Of a DNA stretch of 64,000 bases, positions 1 to 9,320 are shown in pieces. The notes under the pieces were generated by a model that saw only the letters and a program-made list of their open reading frames with translations, was not told the origin of the DNA and ran no database searches. A program made the position numbers and the translations under genes. The stretch is from Dysgonomonas gadei ATCC BAA-286 (GTDB taxonomy: Bacteria; Bacteroidota; Bacteroidia; Bacteroidales; Dysgonomonadaceae): the NCBI RefSeq assembly GCF_000213555.1, contig NZ_GL891980.1, positions 186,001 through 250,000 of the forward strand. Direction: 5' to 3'. Within the stretch, counting starts at the first letter, position 1, and every line of letters starts with the position of its first letter.

Positions 1-435
1 TGCGTACAGGTAGCCCGGATAACGGGATACAACCCCGGCCTGATTGAAAAAAGGCATATCGACATTGATTATAATATTCTTCACATTTCTCTCCTGTACT
101 ATTGAATACAACAGTTCCATTTCTGCCAGATTCATACCTCCGGAAGACAGTTTTACAGGTTTCATCCCTTCATTTGCATTACGCAAAGTAGAGATATTGA
201 AACTCTGTACCATCGATGAACCTATAAGTGCCGTATTGTATTCATAATTCTTCGCCAACCCTCCATTTACAAAACGGGGATTCAATATATAACGAGATTT
301 AGGATTTACCCTGAATTGAAGGAATGGGTCTACTATATAGCAAGTCAGCCCGATTATGAACAGCACTAAAACTGCTGATATCGCAAATGCTGTCAGAAAG
401 CTCTTAGATGTATATTTCTTACCTGATATATCCAT
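1..435 (-). CDS. SGNH-like O-acetylation partner protein, N-terminal part (cut by window edge)
   Basis: The minus strand stays open from the ATG at 435 to the window edge, giving 145 residues without a stop. The protein starts MDISGKKYTSKSF, has one membrane segment (about residues 13-34), then IVDPFLQF and the motif LIGSSMVQSF, which resembles the Gly-x-Ser nucleophile block of SGNH/DltD/AlgJ-like proteins. It begins 7 bases after the MBOAT gene ends, the usual arrangement in which an MBOAT channel passes acyl groups to a periplasmic SGNH-type transferase. The SGNH assignment is inferred from this motif and context, because the catalytic Asp-His block would lie outside the window. Confidence 0.7.
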   Translation of the reverse strand, partial: MDISGKKYTSKSFLTAFAISAVLVLFIIGLTCYIVDPFLQFRVNPKSRYILNPRFVNGGLAKNYEYNTALIGSSMVQSFNISTLRNANEGMKPVKLSSGGMNLAEMELLYSIVQERNVKNIIINVDMPFFNQAGVVSRYPGYLYA

Positions 436-441
436 AATCTG

Positions 442-1875
442 CTAAAAATTGAAATAGATAAAAGCACCCACTTTCGAAAAATGAATTACAGCTATTGAAA
501 ACAGAACGGCCGACAATATAGCTATTTTCGGCTTCGGTTTGAATTCATTATACAAATCGATGCTGTTTTTCGGGAACAGGAATACAAAATAAGACACTAT
601 CAAAAGAATTCCGATTACAAATATCGACTGGATAATATCCGGATAAGCCAATGTGGTATTGAACGCCAGATGTGATATTCCGTCAAACGAAATTACATCC
701 GGAATATACATCGTCTTCAGCATTATCAGAGCATCGCTCACTGTCCATGAACGGAAGAGCACCAGTGCCGAACTCACAAACAGGAAAGTAAGGAAAATCC
801 TTATCAAGTCAGGTATTTTTTCCAGTTGCTTGTCAAATATCTTCTCAAATACACGGACAAGCCCGTGTAACGAACCCCATAGTACAAACGTCCATGCAGC
901 TCCATGCCAAAGCCCGCTGACGAAGAACACCGCAAAAAGGTTGAAACAGGTACGGGCATATCCTTTCCTGTTACCTCCGAGCGGAATATAAATAAGGACA
1001 AACAAAGATCGCCCCAGTGTAATATGCCATCGTTTCCAGAACTCGGTAATGCTTTTCGACTTATATGGTGAATAAAAATTCACAGGCAGGTTTATATTAA
1101 ACATTTTACCCAAGCCTATTGCCATATCGGAATAACCGCTAAAGTCGAAGAATAGTTGGAATGTATAGGCCAGAGAACCGAGCCATGCACTGGCGAAAGT
1201 CAGGTGATTGGGATCAAAAAAAGCATTCCCCGAGAAAATACTCAACGTATCGGCTACAACAGCTTTTTTAAAAAGGCCGATAATAAATATAAAAAGCCCT
1301 TGTGCAAAATTATCTATATTGAAGAACCTATTCTTATCATCCTGATATTGAGCCATTACATCCTGAGAAAAGACGATAGGCCCTGCTACCAATTGAGGGA
1401 AAAAGGTGATAAAAAGAACATAATCCAATACTCCGGGCACTTTTTCCTGCCTCTTATTCACGCTTATCAGGTATGCTATCTGCTGGAAGGTAAAGAAGCT
1501 GATCCCTAATGGCAATATGATCTGTTTGAGAACAAAATCAGTATCAAACAAAGTATTGATATTATCCAGAAAGAAATTATAGTATTTGTAATATCCCAGT
1601 AAACAAACATTGAACAGAACTCCGGTAACAAAACAGACCTTTCTAAAAAGAGGCTTCACGGCATTCTGCACCCCTGTTGCCATTATGTAATTGACAGATA
1701 TGGAAATAAGGATAAGCCATACATAAGAAATATGGTTGTACCCGTAAAATACTAATGATGCGAATATAAGAAGTAAATGCTGTATCTTCCGGGATACATA
1801 ACGTGACATGCCGAAATAAAGAATCAATACTGCCGGCAAAAAGACAAGAGTGAATATATATGTGGAAAATATCAT
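442..1875 (-). CDS. MBOAT family O-acyltransferase (AlgI/DltB-like)
   Basis: A 477-residue polytopic membrane protein of the MBOAT family, which moves acyl (usually acetyl) groups across the inner membrane for O-acylation of exported polysaccharide. Visible family marks are the N-terminal FSTYIFTLVFLP, the central FWKRWHITLGRSLF and the catalytic-histidine block SGLWHGAAWTFVLWG near residues 320-335. Length is normal for AlgI-like proteins. It sits near the end of a glycan operon and is followed at once by an SGNH-like partner. The glycan target is probably the polymer made by the upstream glycosyltransferases; that is inference from position. Confidence 0.9.
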   Translation of the reverse strand: MIFSTYIFTLVFLPAVLILYFGMSRYVSRKIQHLLLIFASLVFYGYNHISYVWLILISISVNYIMATGVQNAVKPLFRKVCFVTGVLFNVCLLGYYKYYNFFLDNINTLFDTDFVLKQIILPLGISFFTFQQIAYLISVNKRQEKVPGVLDYVLFITFFPQLVAGPIVFSQDVMAQYQDDKNRFFNIDNFAQGLFIFIIGLFKKAVVADTLSIFSGNAFFDPNHLTFASAWLGSLAYTFQLFFDFSGYSDMAIGLGKMFNINLPVNFYSPYKSKSITEFWKRWHITLGRSLFVLIYIPLGGNRKGYARTCFNLFAVFFVSGLWHGAAWTFVLWGSLHGLVRVFEKIFDKQLEKIPDLIRIFLTFLFVSSALVLFRSWTVSDALIMLKTMYIPDVISFDGISHLAFNTTLAYPDIIQSIFVIGILLIVSYFVFLFPKNSIDLYNEFKPKPKIAILSAVLFSIAVIHFSKVGAFIYFNF

Positions 1876-1891
1876 AAATAAGAAAAATCGC

Positions 1892-2725
1892 TTACTCTAT
1901 AATTTTGTATGTTTTTTTACTGTACCAGCTACGTTTTACAAAACACTTGCTCAGTCCTATCCAGAAATTCATTTTAAAGCGGCTCCAAGCCTTATTTCCG
2001 GATTTCACCTGCGGAAAATAATCCGTATCGGCCAGAATATTAAAATAACGTTTCTTTTGCTCCATCCCACCTTTCAAGAACTCGATATGATGAGTCACTG
2101 TTCTGGATTTTGGGAATACATAAAAACGTCCTTCTTTTATATTGGGTACATATGGATAGCTGTATCGAATATAGCTGGGTACATGCACCGGCATATTTTC
2201 TCTTATCCATATAAATCTAACATTTGTATCTCGTAAAAAGTTTGTGATATGACATTCCGGAAAAAGCTCAAAATCAAATATTCCGGGGTTATCTTTTATA
2301 TATTTCGTTTCTATAATTGCAAAGTCTGTCGCCAAGGCATAATACTTATCATACCAGTCGGCGCTGGCCCATACCGCATCAGTCTTCTCCGACAGCAATT
2401 TCGTATATTTAGACTGGATGCTATCCCCATAAACCCATGTATCGGCCTCCAGTATCAGCGTATATTCACAATCCGCGGGGATATACTTCGCCCCTTCCAT
2501 CAGCAGTTGGGAGTTACCTTTCCTGTGCCCTGCGTTTTCTTCGAGTATTACCAGCTTATTTATATGAGGAATAGATTCGGGTAAAATATTGTATCCGTTT
2601 TTCTTCCCGTTACTTACAACTATAATATAATAATCATTCTCTTTCCATGTATCGGAAATAATCTGAAGATTATATTTCAAATCCTCGATTCTATCATAAA
2701 CACGTATAAGAACAGCCAGCTTCAT
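1892..2725 (-). CDS. GT-A type glycosyltransferase (family 2-like)
   Basis: A 277-residue soluble protein starting MKLAVLIRVYDRIEDL, the first beta strand of a GT-A fold. A DxD-like metal site is visible in LILEADTWVYGD (about residues 91-102). It ends with a basic tail. It lies 6 bases downstream of hddA, in the same operon as heptose-nucleotide synthesis, so it may transfer the heptose or a neighbouring sugar. The acceptor cannot be told from sequence, and it is more divergent than the clear GT2 gene at 6419-7483. Confidence 0.7.
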   Translation of the reverse strand: MKLAVLIRVYDRIEDLKYNLQIISDTWKENDYYIIVVSNGKKNGYNILPESIPHINKLVILEENAGHRKGNSQLLMEGAKYIPADCEYTLILEADTWVYGDSIQSKYTKLLSEKTDAVWASADWYDKYYALATDFAIIETKYIKDNPGIFDFELFPECHITNFLRDTNVRFIWIRENMPVHVPSYIRYSYPYVPNIKEGRFYVFPKSRTVTHHIEFLKGGMEQKKRYFNILADTDYFPQVKSGNKAWSRFKMNFWIGLSKCFVKRSWYSKKTYKIIE

Positions 2726-2730
2726 TCTGT

Positions 2731-3759
2731 TTATTTTGTGTGCCAGGTTTCCAATCCTTTTTTAGTAAAAGAATACTGCTGTACTCTTCCCCCAAGGCTT
2801 TCCAAGGCCTTAGACACTGCAAACCGTGTATTACCCGGACAATAGAAAAAGACATAACCACCTCCACCAGCACCGGATATCTTTCCGCCCGACGAACCGG
2901 CGTTTATAGCCGTATTATATATCTCTTCAAACAATGGAGTAGATATACCATCTGCCATCTCCTTCTTATATGTCCACCCACGATGCAGAATATGTCCTAT
3001 TTCGTCAAGATTATTTTTAAGAACGGCCTCTTTTATCTCATATGCCTGATTTTTTATCTGATGCATCGCCTCTATCGACTTTGCCTTTTGTTCTTTTACA
3101 TTCTTTTGCTGTTTTTCTATTATATCACCCGAATTACGGCCTGTGTTGGTATAATAAAGCAACATATTATTTGATAATTCATTTATTGTCTCGTTACGTA
3201 TCCGCAACGGGTTTACAATAACCTTATCATCAGAGTAGAACTCCATAAAATTGAATCCTCCGAATGCGGCGGCATACTGGTCCTGCTTTCCTCCGGCCTG
3301 TTTAAGGTCGGCACGTTCGATAAGATATGCCAGATACGCCAGATCATATTCGCCCAAAGGCAATGTAAGCCATTCTGCATAGGCCCCTAATATGGCGACA
3401 GCTAACGTTGAAGAAGTTCCCAGTCCCGATCCGAAAGGGACCTCCAAAGCACAAGTAAGAGTAAAAGATAGTGGTTTACATATAAAATCTTTCACTACCC
3501 TGTTGTAAATACCTTTCATCAGATCCGCCTTATCATTCAATATGGGAAGTTCCAAAGCTGAATCGAACACATATTCCTCATCATTCTGAGGTATACGAAA
3601 TACAATTTTATTATCATTACGTGGCTCTATATTAGCGTATGCATACAAACTAATAGTAGCATTCAGTATGCAGCCGCCATACAGATCCGAATATGGAGAA
3701 ACATCCGTTCCCCCGCCTGCTAATCCCAATCTGAAAGGCGCCTTACTTCTTACAATCAT
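2731..3759 (-). CDS. hddA: D-glycero-alpha-D-manno-heptose 7-phosphate kinase
   Basis: A 342-residue GHMP-family kinase that phosphorylates D-glycero-D-manno-heptose 7-phosphate at C1 using ATP. It begins IVRSKAPFRLGLAGGGTDV (substrate-side motif), carries the GHMP ATP loop PFGSGLGTSSTLAVAILG (about residues 109-126) and the C-terminal motif KISGAGGGGYVFF. These marks, and the operon with gmhB and hddC, separate it from galactokinase or mevalonate kinase. Together with hddC it makes GDP-D-glycero-alpha-D-manno-heptose, a donor for S-layer, O-antigen or capsule heptose. Confidence 0.88.
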   Translation of the reverse strand: MIVRSKAPFRLGLAGGGTDVSPYSDLYGGCILNATISLYAYANIEPRNDNKIVFRIPQNDEEYVFDSALELPILNDKADLMKGIYNRVVKDFICKPLSFTLTCALEVPFGSGLGTSSTLAVAILGAYAEWLTLPLGEYDLAYLAYLIERADLKQAGGKQDQYAAAFGGFNFMEFYSDDKVIVNPLRIRNETINELSNNMLLYYTNTGRNSGDIIEKQQKNVKEQKAKSIEAMHQIKNQAYEIKEAVLKNNLDEIGHILHRGWTYKKEMADGISTPLFEEIYNTAINAGSSGGKISGAGGGGYVFFYCPGNTRFAVSKALESLGGRVQQYSFTKKGLETWHTK

Positions 3760-3773
3760 GGCCGGATTTTTTA

Positions 3774-4319
3774 TTATTTTGTAAAATTAACTGCAAACTT
3801 ATATAGATTTTCGTAATAAGCATTTACAGTCTCATATATTTTATGTTCTTTTTTATATTTATCACCTACCAATACAGTTAACATCCCCAGCTTATTACCA
3901 AACTCAATATCTGATTTGCTGTTACCTACCATTATTGATTGGGCAAAATCAACTACAGGATAATCCCGCTGGACCTGGAAAGCCATACCTACATTTGGTT
4001 TTCGGTTTATAGCCGCAGAATCCAAATCGGTACAAAAGTATATACCGGTAATACTGCCTCCGCATTTTTCTATCTCATGTAACATATGACTATGTACATG
4101 TTCCAGATCGGACAGGGACATTACATTTCGCCCCACTCCTCTTTGGTTTGTTACAATAAATATATAATCAAAAGCCTGAGATAACAGCGCTATTGCCTTT
4201 AATGAATCTTTTTCGAAGACAAACTCAGATGTGTTTTTTACATAATCACCGGGACGTTCCACATTGATTACACCATCTCTGTCTAAGAAAAGGTATTTAT
4301 ATTTCTTCAAATTATCCAT
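3774..4319 (-). CDS. gmhB: HAD-family D-glycero-D-manno-heptose 1,7-bisphosphate 7-phosphatase
   Basis: A 181-residue HAD-IIIA phosphatase that removes the C7 phosphate between the kinase (hddA) and nucleotidyltransferase (hddC) steps. The nucleophile motif YLFLDRDGVINVERPGDYV is near the N-terminus, followed by IFIVTNQRGVGR, RKPNVGM and MVGNSKSDIEFG (HAD motifs II-IV). In the E. coli enzyme the segment before RKP holds a zinc site with several Cys and His; here it reads YFCTDLDSAAINRKP and has only one Cys, so this copy probably lacks that zinc site. Function is strongly supported by its place between hddA and hddC. Confidence 0.85.
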   Translation of the reverse strand: MDNLKKYKYLFLDRDGVINVERPGDYVKNTSEFVFEKDSLKAIALLSQAFDYIFIVTNQRGVGRNVMSLSDLEHVHSHMLHEIEKCGGSITGIYFCTDLDSAAINRKPNVGMAFQVQRDYPVVDFAQSIMVGNSKSDIEFGNKLGMLTVLVGDKYKKEHKIYETVNAYYENLYKFAVNFTK

Positions 4320-4337
4320 TTTTCTTTTTCACCTCTC

Positions 4338-5033
4338 CTATTTCTTCGAAAAATCCACATTCGCTTTTTCGAAATCGGAAGGTATTCCTATATCTATAAA
4401 GTAGTTATCTTGCGAACAACCATATATATTTATATCGCCGATGTGCGACTCCATTATATCTTTTTCAAAAGAAAATTTTTCAGGCAAAGGTAATCTGGTA
4501 AACAGATTCTTTGCCACTATATATACACCTCCGTTAATCAACCCCTCTTTCTTGTACTGCTTTTCATTAAAACAGACAATACGCTCATTATCATCCAGTT
4601 CAACCGAACCGTATCTATCAAAGTCGGCCATTGGCTTAAGGGCAACCGACAGATCAGCTCCATGACTTCTATGGAAATCCAAAAACAGACCGGAGTCGAT
4701 ATCGAAAAATGTATCACCGTTTATAACGAAGGCTTCTTCTCCTTTTACTTTTCCGAATGCCAGCTTTATAGCCCCGCCTGTACCTAAAGGATATTCTTCT
4801 ACTGCATATGAAATTTCGAAAGGCCTGTTTTGTGTTTCAAGCCAATTGATAACAATATCAGATTTATATCCTAATGACAATATCAGATGATCGAATTTCT
4901 CATTAGCTGCATAATCAAATAAGTATTGTAAAAATGGTTTTCCGGCAACTTCGGCCATACATTTAGGTACATCGCTCACAACAGACTGCAAACGTGTACC
5001 AAAGCCTCCTGCCAAAATAATACACTCTTTCAT
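4338..5033 (-). CDS. hddC: D-glycero-alpha-D-manno-heptose 1-phosphate guanylyltransferase
   Basis: A 231-residue sugar-phosphate nucleotidyltransferase. The N-terminal signature ECIILAGGFGTRLQSV, then VPKCMAEVAGKPFLQ, the metal Asp in FVINGDTFFDID and GGVYIVAKNLF identify the family. In this operon it should join GTP and heptose 1-phosphate to give GDP-heptose. The HddC name rests on neighbours hddA and gmhB, since the same fold also makes other NDP-sugars. A 92-base gap separates it from the membrane protein gene upstream, without a clear promoter. Confidence 0.83.
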   Translation of the reverse strand: MKECIILAGGFGTRLQSVVSDVPKCMAEVAGKPFLQYLFDYAANEKFDHLILSLGYKSDIVINWLETQNRPFEISYAVEEYPLGTGGAIKLAFGKVKGEEAFVINGDTFFDIDSGLFLDFHRSHGADLSVALKPMADFDRYGSVELDDNERIVCFNEKQYKKEGLINGGVYIVAKNLFTRLPLPEKFSFEKDIMESHIGDINIYGCSQDNYFIDIGIPSDFEKANVDFSKK

Positions 5034-5125
5034 TATTTTTTAATTAAGGTCTCTGACCTGTTTATTCCTTTTATATATAAGAACCACGGTTAGTTGTGAC
5101 TAAATCTCTTTTTGCTTTCAGCTAC

Positions 5126-6415
5126 TTATGATATGGTCGATTTCCTGCTTCTTATTTTCTTTTCATTTCTGAAGCTAGCCAGGGTCCTCGTTCCTATATT
5201 ACGGCTTGGTATATAGATATAGTATTTATAGAACATGAAATAAAAGAAGAACAGATATATAATCAGATTTAGATCGACCCATCCTTTCACATTCAATCCT
5301 AATGAATAGACAATTATCGCCGCCGACATCAGGTTTACGGCCCAGTCTTTAGTTAAATAAAGCCGGGTTACGAACATTGCAAAACAATAAAAATAAATAG
5401 TCCCTGGAACCCCTACCCAGAAGAGCATTCGCGAGTATCCGACATCTGTTCCAAAGAAAGACATTCTTCCGGAACCGAAAATAAGAGTATCCAAATCTTT
5501 CGGAATCAGAAACATTTCCTCCAATCCGTTAGACGAGCGGGTTTCCAGTTTACCTGTTCTTATAAAGTTTGTAAACAGCTCAAAAGCCCAATCAGAAAAA
5601 TGTGGAAAATAAAACATCGCAAAAATATATCCTCCTGCCATCATAAAAATGGAAGAAATCAGAAATATCTTCGCCTGCTTTCTCTCCGATTTATTATCCC
5701 ATAGGTATAAAATTCCGATGACGGCCAAGCCAACAGCAGCCCCGATAACTGTTGTACGAGCCATAAACAGACCGATATAGAAGGTAAAGACATATAGCAG
5801 GGCTAATGTAATAAAACCTATACTGTTTAATTTCAGCCTCATTAGCAGATAGGAAATTACAATAAGTCCTATCCCGCTTATGACCCCTGCCCCAAAGAAG
5901 GCGATACCATACCCCATAAGCCGTTGACTTCCTCCTTCTTCCATAACATCTTCTGTATATTCGGCCTGCATCTGTATAGAAAAGAAAAAATCATGTATAG
6001 CATCGCTCTGATTCATTCCGAATGTGATCAGTGCCTGCAATCCTATAGCTGCGGCAATATACAGTAGAACTGTGTTGAACGAGGGTTTCTTATGTATCTT
6101 ATATATGGAGAAAATAACGAGATATGCCGAAAAGAACCATGCTATCTGACTTCTGATATAACCAAATGTATAAGGGTCACTCATATTATTCAGCCACCCC
6201 GAAGTGTAAAATATAAAAAGCATCACAAGCAAGCCGGCTATTACATATATCACCTCCCTGAATGGAAAGTTATGATAAGTGTATAGCCCCAGCCCCAATA
6301 CCCCGGATAAGAGAATAAAGGAAGACCCCCGTACGTCAAGTGCCTGCGGATATATGAAGTAAAACATCAGTATCAACGGCAAAAACATCGGTATAATCTG
6401 CTTTAGCTTGGACAT
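5126..6415 (-). CDS. Polytopic membrane protein, O-antigen polymerase/ligase-like (Wzy/WaaL type)
   Basis: A 429-residue protein with about ten or more hydrophobic segments and a longer loop (about residues 270-320), the general plan of Wzy polymerases and O-antigen ligases. It lacks strong family signatures, which is normal for this class. It sits between glycosyltransferase genes and heptose-nucleotide genes in one minus-strand operon, so polymerisation or ligation of the repeat unit is the best guess. The C-terminus is basic and cytoplasmic (RNEKKIRSRKS). Confidence 0.65.
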   Translation of the reverse strand: MSKLKQIIPMFLPLILMFYFIYPQALDVRGSSFILLSGVLGLGLYTYHNFPFREVIYVIAGLLVMLFIFYTSGWLNNMSDPYTFGYIRSQIAWFFSAYLVIFSIYKIHKKPSFNTVLLYIAAAIGLQALITFGMNQSDAIHDFFFSIQMQAEYTEDVMEEGGSQRLMGYGIAFFGAGVISGIGLIVISYLLMRLKLNSIGFITLALLYVFTFYIGLFMARTTVIGAAVGLAVIGILYLWDNKSERKQAKIFLISSIFMMAGGYIFAMFYFPHFSDWAFELFTNFIRTGKLETRSSNGLEEMFLIPKDLDTLIFGSGRMSFFGTDVGYSRMLFWVGVPGTIYFYCFAMFVTRLYLTKDWAVNLMSAAIIVYSLGLNVKGWVDLNLIIYLFFFYFMFYKYYIYIPSRNIGTRTLASFRNEKKIRSRKSTIS

Positions 6416-6418
6416 ATA

Positions 6419-7483
6419 TTACCTGAATACAAATTTGTAAATAAGCGACTTTCTATATTTGAGTTTAAAAGTACACTTTGTGTAAAGAATAGCAAAATCT
6501 CTTGAGGTATAATTCTCTTCCTTATACAATGGAGACTCTTTCAACCTGCGCAGCACCTTCAATCCCAGACGCGAGTTTGCACATAACCGGAGCCAGTGAA
6601 CTGATAGCATGCGTTCAAGATATGCCGCATCACAAAATGGGTTATCCCTGTTTACCCGAATTAATGAGAGCATAAACTCTTCACATTGGTCTAAATACCT
6701 GAAAGATGAATGCAGAGGTACACATTCAGCTACGGATGAATATATTTCCAGAAAATCATCGTCTGTAGGTAAGCCTAGACGGAAACAATGGATTTTAAAA
6801 ACTTTTTTCTTATTATCTGTCTGTAATTCTTCATTTAATGACGACACCTGATGTTGGTGAACACGGTACAAAAGAAGAGGTTCTCCAATATTAGCAAGTT
6901 TCGTTTTATACATAGCTTTAGACCATAAAGCATAATCTTCGACATGAAGATACTCAGGCTCGAAACTCAGTCCTAATTCTGTGAACAAGCGTTTTCGGAT
7001 CATTACAGCCGGATGGCAAATTCCCGATTTAAACAGCAAATATGCCCTTAATTCTTCATCTTTCAGAGGGCTGTGATGCAAATCCCGTTTACCGGCATTC
7101 TCTGTTCTGAAAGCATAAAAAAGTGTACTGACAATATCATGTTCTTTATTTCTCTCCAGGAATGCGACCTCCTTCTCTATACGGGTAGGCAAAGCTATAT
7201 CATCCGCGTCCATGCGGGCGATGTATTCACCTTTACAAAGGCTGATTCCTTTATTCAGTGTTTTTATAAGTTTCAGATTTTCTTCATTTTCCACGACCGT
7301 TATCCGGGAATCTTTTTTTGCCAGTTCATGTAATATCCGGCCGGTATTGTCAGTAGAACAATCATTAATTGCTACAATCTGCAAATCGGTATATGTCTGA
7401 TTCAAAATCGAGTTCATCGATTCTTCCACATACTTCTCCACATTGTAACAAGGCATCAATACCGAGACCAGAGGCTTGTTCAT
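6419..7483 (-). CDS. Glycosyltransferase family 2
   Basis: A 354-residue GT2 enzyme. It opens PLVSVLMPCYNVEKYVEESM, has the nucleotide-binding IVAINDCSTDNTG (about residues 35-47) and the DxD metal motif ARMDADDIALPTR (about 90-102). It probably adds a sugar to the lipid-linked repeat unit made by this operon. Its ATG overlaps the stop of the upstream GT4 gene by four bases (ATGA), which implies translational coupling. Donor and acceptor are not readable from the sequence. Confidence 0.88.
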   Translation of the reverse strand: MNKPLVSVLMPCYNVEKYVEESMNSILNQTYTDLQIVAINDCSTDNTGRILHELAKKDSRITVVENEENLKLIKTLNKGISLCKGEYIARMDADDIALPTRIEKEVAFLERNKEHDIVSTLFYAFRTENAGKRDLHHSPLKDEELRAYLLFKSGICHPAVMIRKRLFTELGLSFEPEYLHVEDYALWSKAMYKTKLANIGEPLLLYRVHQHQVSSLNEELQTDNKKKVFKIHCFRLGLPTDDDFLEIYSSVAECVPLHSSFRYLDQCEEFMLSLIRVNRDNPFCDAAYLERMLSVHWLRLCANSRLGLKVLRRLKESPLYKEENYTSRDFAILYTKCTFKLKYRKSLIYKFVFR

Positions 7484-8544
7484 CTTTTATTTGCAAGGAT
7501 TGCGTTAAAGACGGATTTATATCCGTCTACCATTTTTTCGATTGTAAAGTTAGCAAGATATGATTGTCTTGCATGTATTGACATACTTTTTTTTATATTT
7601 TCATCCGAAAAGATGTATTCTATTTTTTCTGTAAAGAGATTTACATCATTATCTACAGCAAATCCATTTTTACCGTCAAGGACCTCTGTTATACCTCCTA
7701 CGGCCGAAGCAACCACCGGAACTCCGAAAGCCAATGCCTCTAACAGGGACATGGGTAGTCCTTCATAGTTGGACGGCAGTATAAACAAATCTGCATATTT
7801 CAGGTAGGAGCATGCCAGATGTGCCTCACCCAAGCAAAAGACATTGGAAGGAACGTCATTCATATCTGTTTTATTTCCAATCCACACAAAGGCATATTGC
7901 GGCATTTGTTTCGCTATATCAAGGAAAAGGTCAAATTTCTTTTGTTTTGAGATACGGGATATGCACATTACTATTTTAGAATAGGATGATTTCAATCTGT
8001 CCAGTTCTGTCGTAATCCGGTCCTTTATTTCAATTTGCTCCAGATACTGGTCCGTAACGCCATTGTATATACATTCTACATTCTTATAGATACCTTCCTC
8101 ACGCATACTATCTACGTCGTATTGGCTGACCCCTATTATTCGATATACACTGTTTTTGAGAAAACGTTCGACGACCAAAAAACGATTAAACGCTTTCCGT
8201 ATCGAGTCAAATCCATGAACCGTATATACTGTTTTTTTACGACTGAAGACAATACGTCCCAATACACCCATCTTCGAAGAATGAAGATGTATTACATCGG
8301 GATTATATTTGAATCTATAATAATATAGTTTGAAGAGCAGACTTATATCTCTTATCGAAACCTCCTTGCGATGATTATTTAATTTTATTTTTGTAAAATT
8401 ATTTCCTAAAGCGTTCCACGCTTCACCATCTCCTCCATATAAAACAAATAGTTCGTGTTCGGAACTCAAAGTTTTAACCAGATTTGCCACAATCGTCTGC
8501 GCTCCCCCATATTCTGAAACTGTTATGATCTGGAAAATCTTCAT
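7480..8544 (-). CDS. Glycosyltransferase family 4
   Basis: A 354-residue GT-B fold enzyme. The acceptor-side motif SEYGGAQTIVANLVKTL is near the N-terminus and the donor-binding EX7E block SNYEGLPMSLLEALAFGVP is near residue 260, followed by VVASAVGGITEVL. It is the first gene of the minus-strand glycan operon visible here; a gap of 107 bases separates it from pnuC. A weak -7-like sequence (TATCTTTA, complement of 8573-8580) lies just upstream. The sugar transferred is unknown. Confidence 0.88.
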   Translation of the reverse strand: MKIFQIITVSEYGGAQTIVANLVKTLSSEHELFVLYGGDGEAWNALGNNFTKIKLNNHRKEVSIRDISLLFKLYYYRFKYNPDVIHLHSSKMGVLGRIVFSRKKTVYTVHGFDSIRKAFNRFLVVERFLKNSVYRIIGVSQYDVDSMREEGIYKNVECIYNGVTDQYLEQIEIKDRITTELDRLKSSYSKIVMCISRISKQKKFDLFLDIAKQMPQYAFVWIGNKTDMNDVPSNVFCLGEAHLACSYLKYADLFILPSNYEGLPMSLLEALAFGVPVVASAVGGITEVLDGKNGFAVDNDVNLFTEKIEYIFSDENIKKSMSIHARQSYLANFTIEKMVDGYKSVFNAILANKR

Positions 8545-8651
8545 TTAATGCTTTGCCTACAATTTTGAATTGTAAAGATAATAGGAATAATCTATTATTG
8601 AGAAAAATATGACTTTTATATATTTTCTTTAGTTTATTTTAAAATCCTTAA

Positions 8652-9248
8652 TTATCTGATAATCATCTTTCGCCAATTGATATATCCAAAAATAGAAACG
8701 ATAAAGAAGATGAAAAATAATATACCGGACATAATATCTTGTTGTACGAATAATAATATGCCTGATACAGCATTCGCAGGTATTACGAGCAACCACTGCT
8801 CGGCCCACTTACGGGAGATCATCCACAACGCGACAATATTGAGCGATGTGGTAAGGGCATCCCCGATAGTAACAAAGGACGGGTTGTGGCTAAATTGTAT
8901 CAGAATAAGATAAATCAACAACGAAATAATTATCACTCCTAAGATAATGGGAATAATAAATCGTTTCCCGACATGGGTAATAATCTCCGCTCCCGAATCT
9001 TTGTCCCTGTTACGCATGATCCATACTATCCATCCATAGACTGAGGCCAGAAAAAAATAGATATAAATCCCCATACTGGCATACAAGCCCGTCTTATAGA
9101 ATATATAGATATAGAATGCAGCCATAACGATACTTGCCGCCCACATCCATACATTTGCCTTGTATTCCAGATACAGGAAAACCAGCCCTATAATTGCGCC
9201 GGTTATGCTTACCCAGTTATTTTCTACAAAAGAAAGAATTATATCCAT
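8652..9248 (-). CDS. pnuC: PnuC-family permease, probably thiamine-specific (PnuT)
   Basis: A 198-residue inner-membrane protein with about seven hydrophobic segments and PnuC-type features (LEYKANVWMWAASIVMAAFYIYI, and a C-terminal FFIVSIFGYINWRK). PnuC proteins carry nicotinamide riboside, but members next to TPP-riboswitch-controlled TonB receptors carry thiamine (PnuT). Here it is the second gene after the TPP riboswitch at 11671-11757, so thiamine uptake is the best call. No thiamine pyrophosphokinase gene follows, although that gene often completes this operon in Bacteroidetes. Confidence 0.85.
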   Translation of the reverse strand: MDIILSFVENNWVSITGAIIGLVFLYLEYKANVWMWAASIVMAAFYIYIFYKTGLYASMGIYIYFFLASVYGWIVWIMRNRDKDSGAEIITHVGKRFIIPIILGVIIISLLIYLILIQFSHNPSFVTIGDALTTSLNIVALWMISRKWAEQWLLVIPANAVSGILLFVQQDIMSGILFFIFFIVSIFGYINWRKMIIR

Positions 9249-9266
9249 CGTTATTTTCCAAAATTA

Positions 9267-9301
9267 GCGGAGCATCTCGGTATGGCTATGAGATACTCCG
9301 C
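9267..9301 (-). other. Intercistronic hairpin between TonB receptor and pnuT genes
   Basis: On the minus strand GCGGAGTATCTC and GAGATGCTCCGC form 12-base arms with one mismatch around an 11-base loop. Only a weak T stretch (TAATTTTGG) follows, so it may reduce read-through or protect the upstream mRNA rather than fully end transcription. Confidence 0.6.
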
Positions 9302-9320
9302 CGTTATTATTACATTTCTA

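Noticed and set aside
44..247. 67-codon plus-strand frame with a hydrophobic start
   Set aside because: It lies antisense to a well-supported truncated membrane-anchored protein (minus strand, 1-435) and has no promoter or family match.
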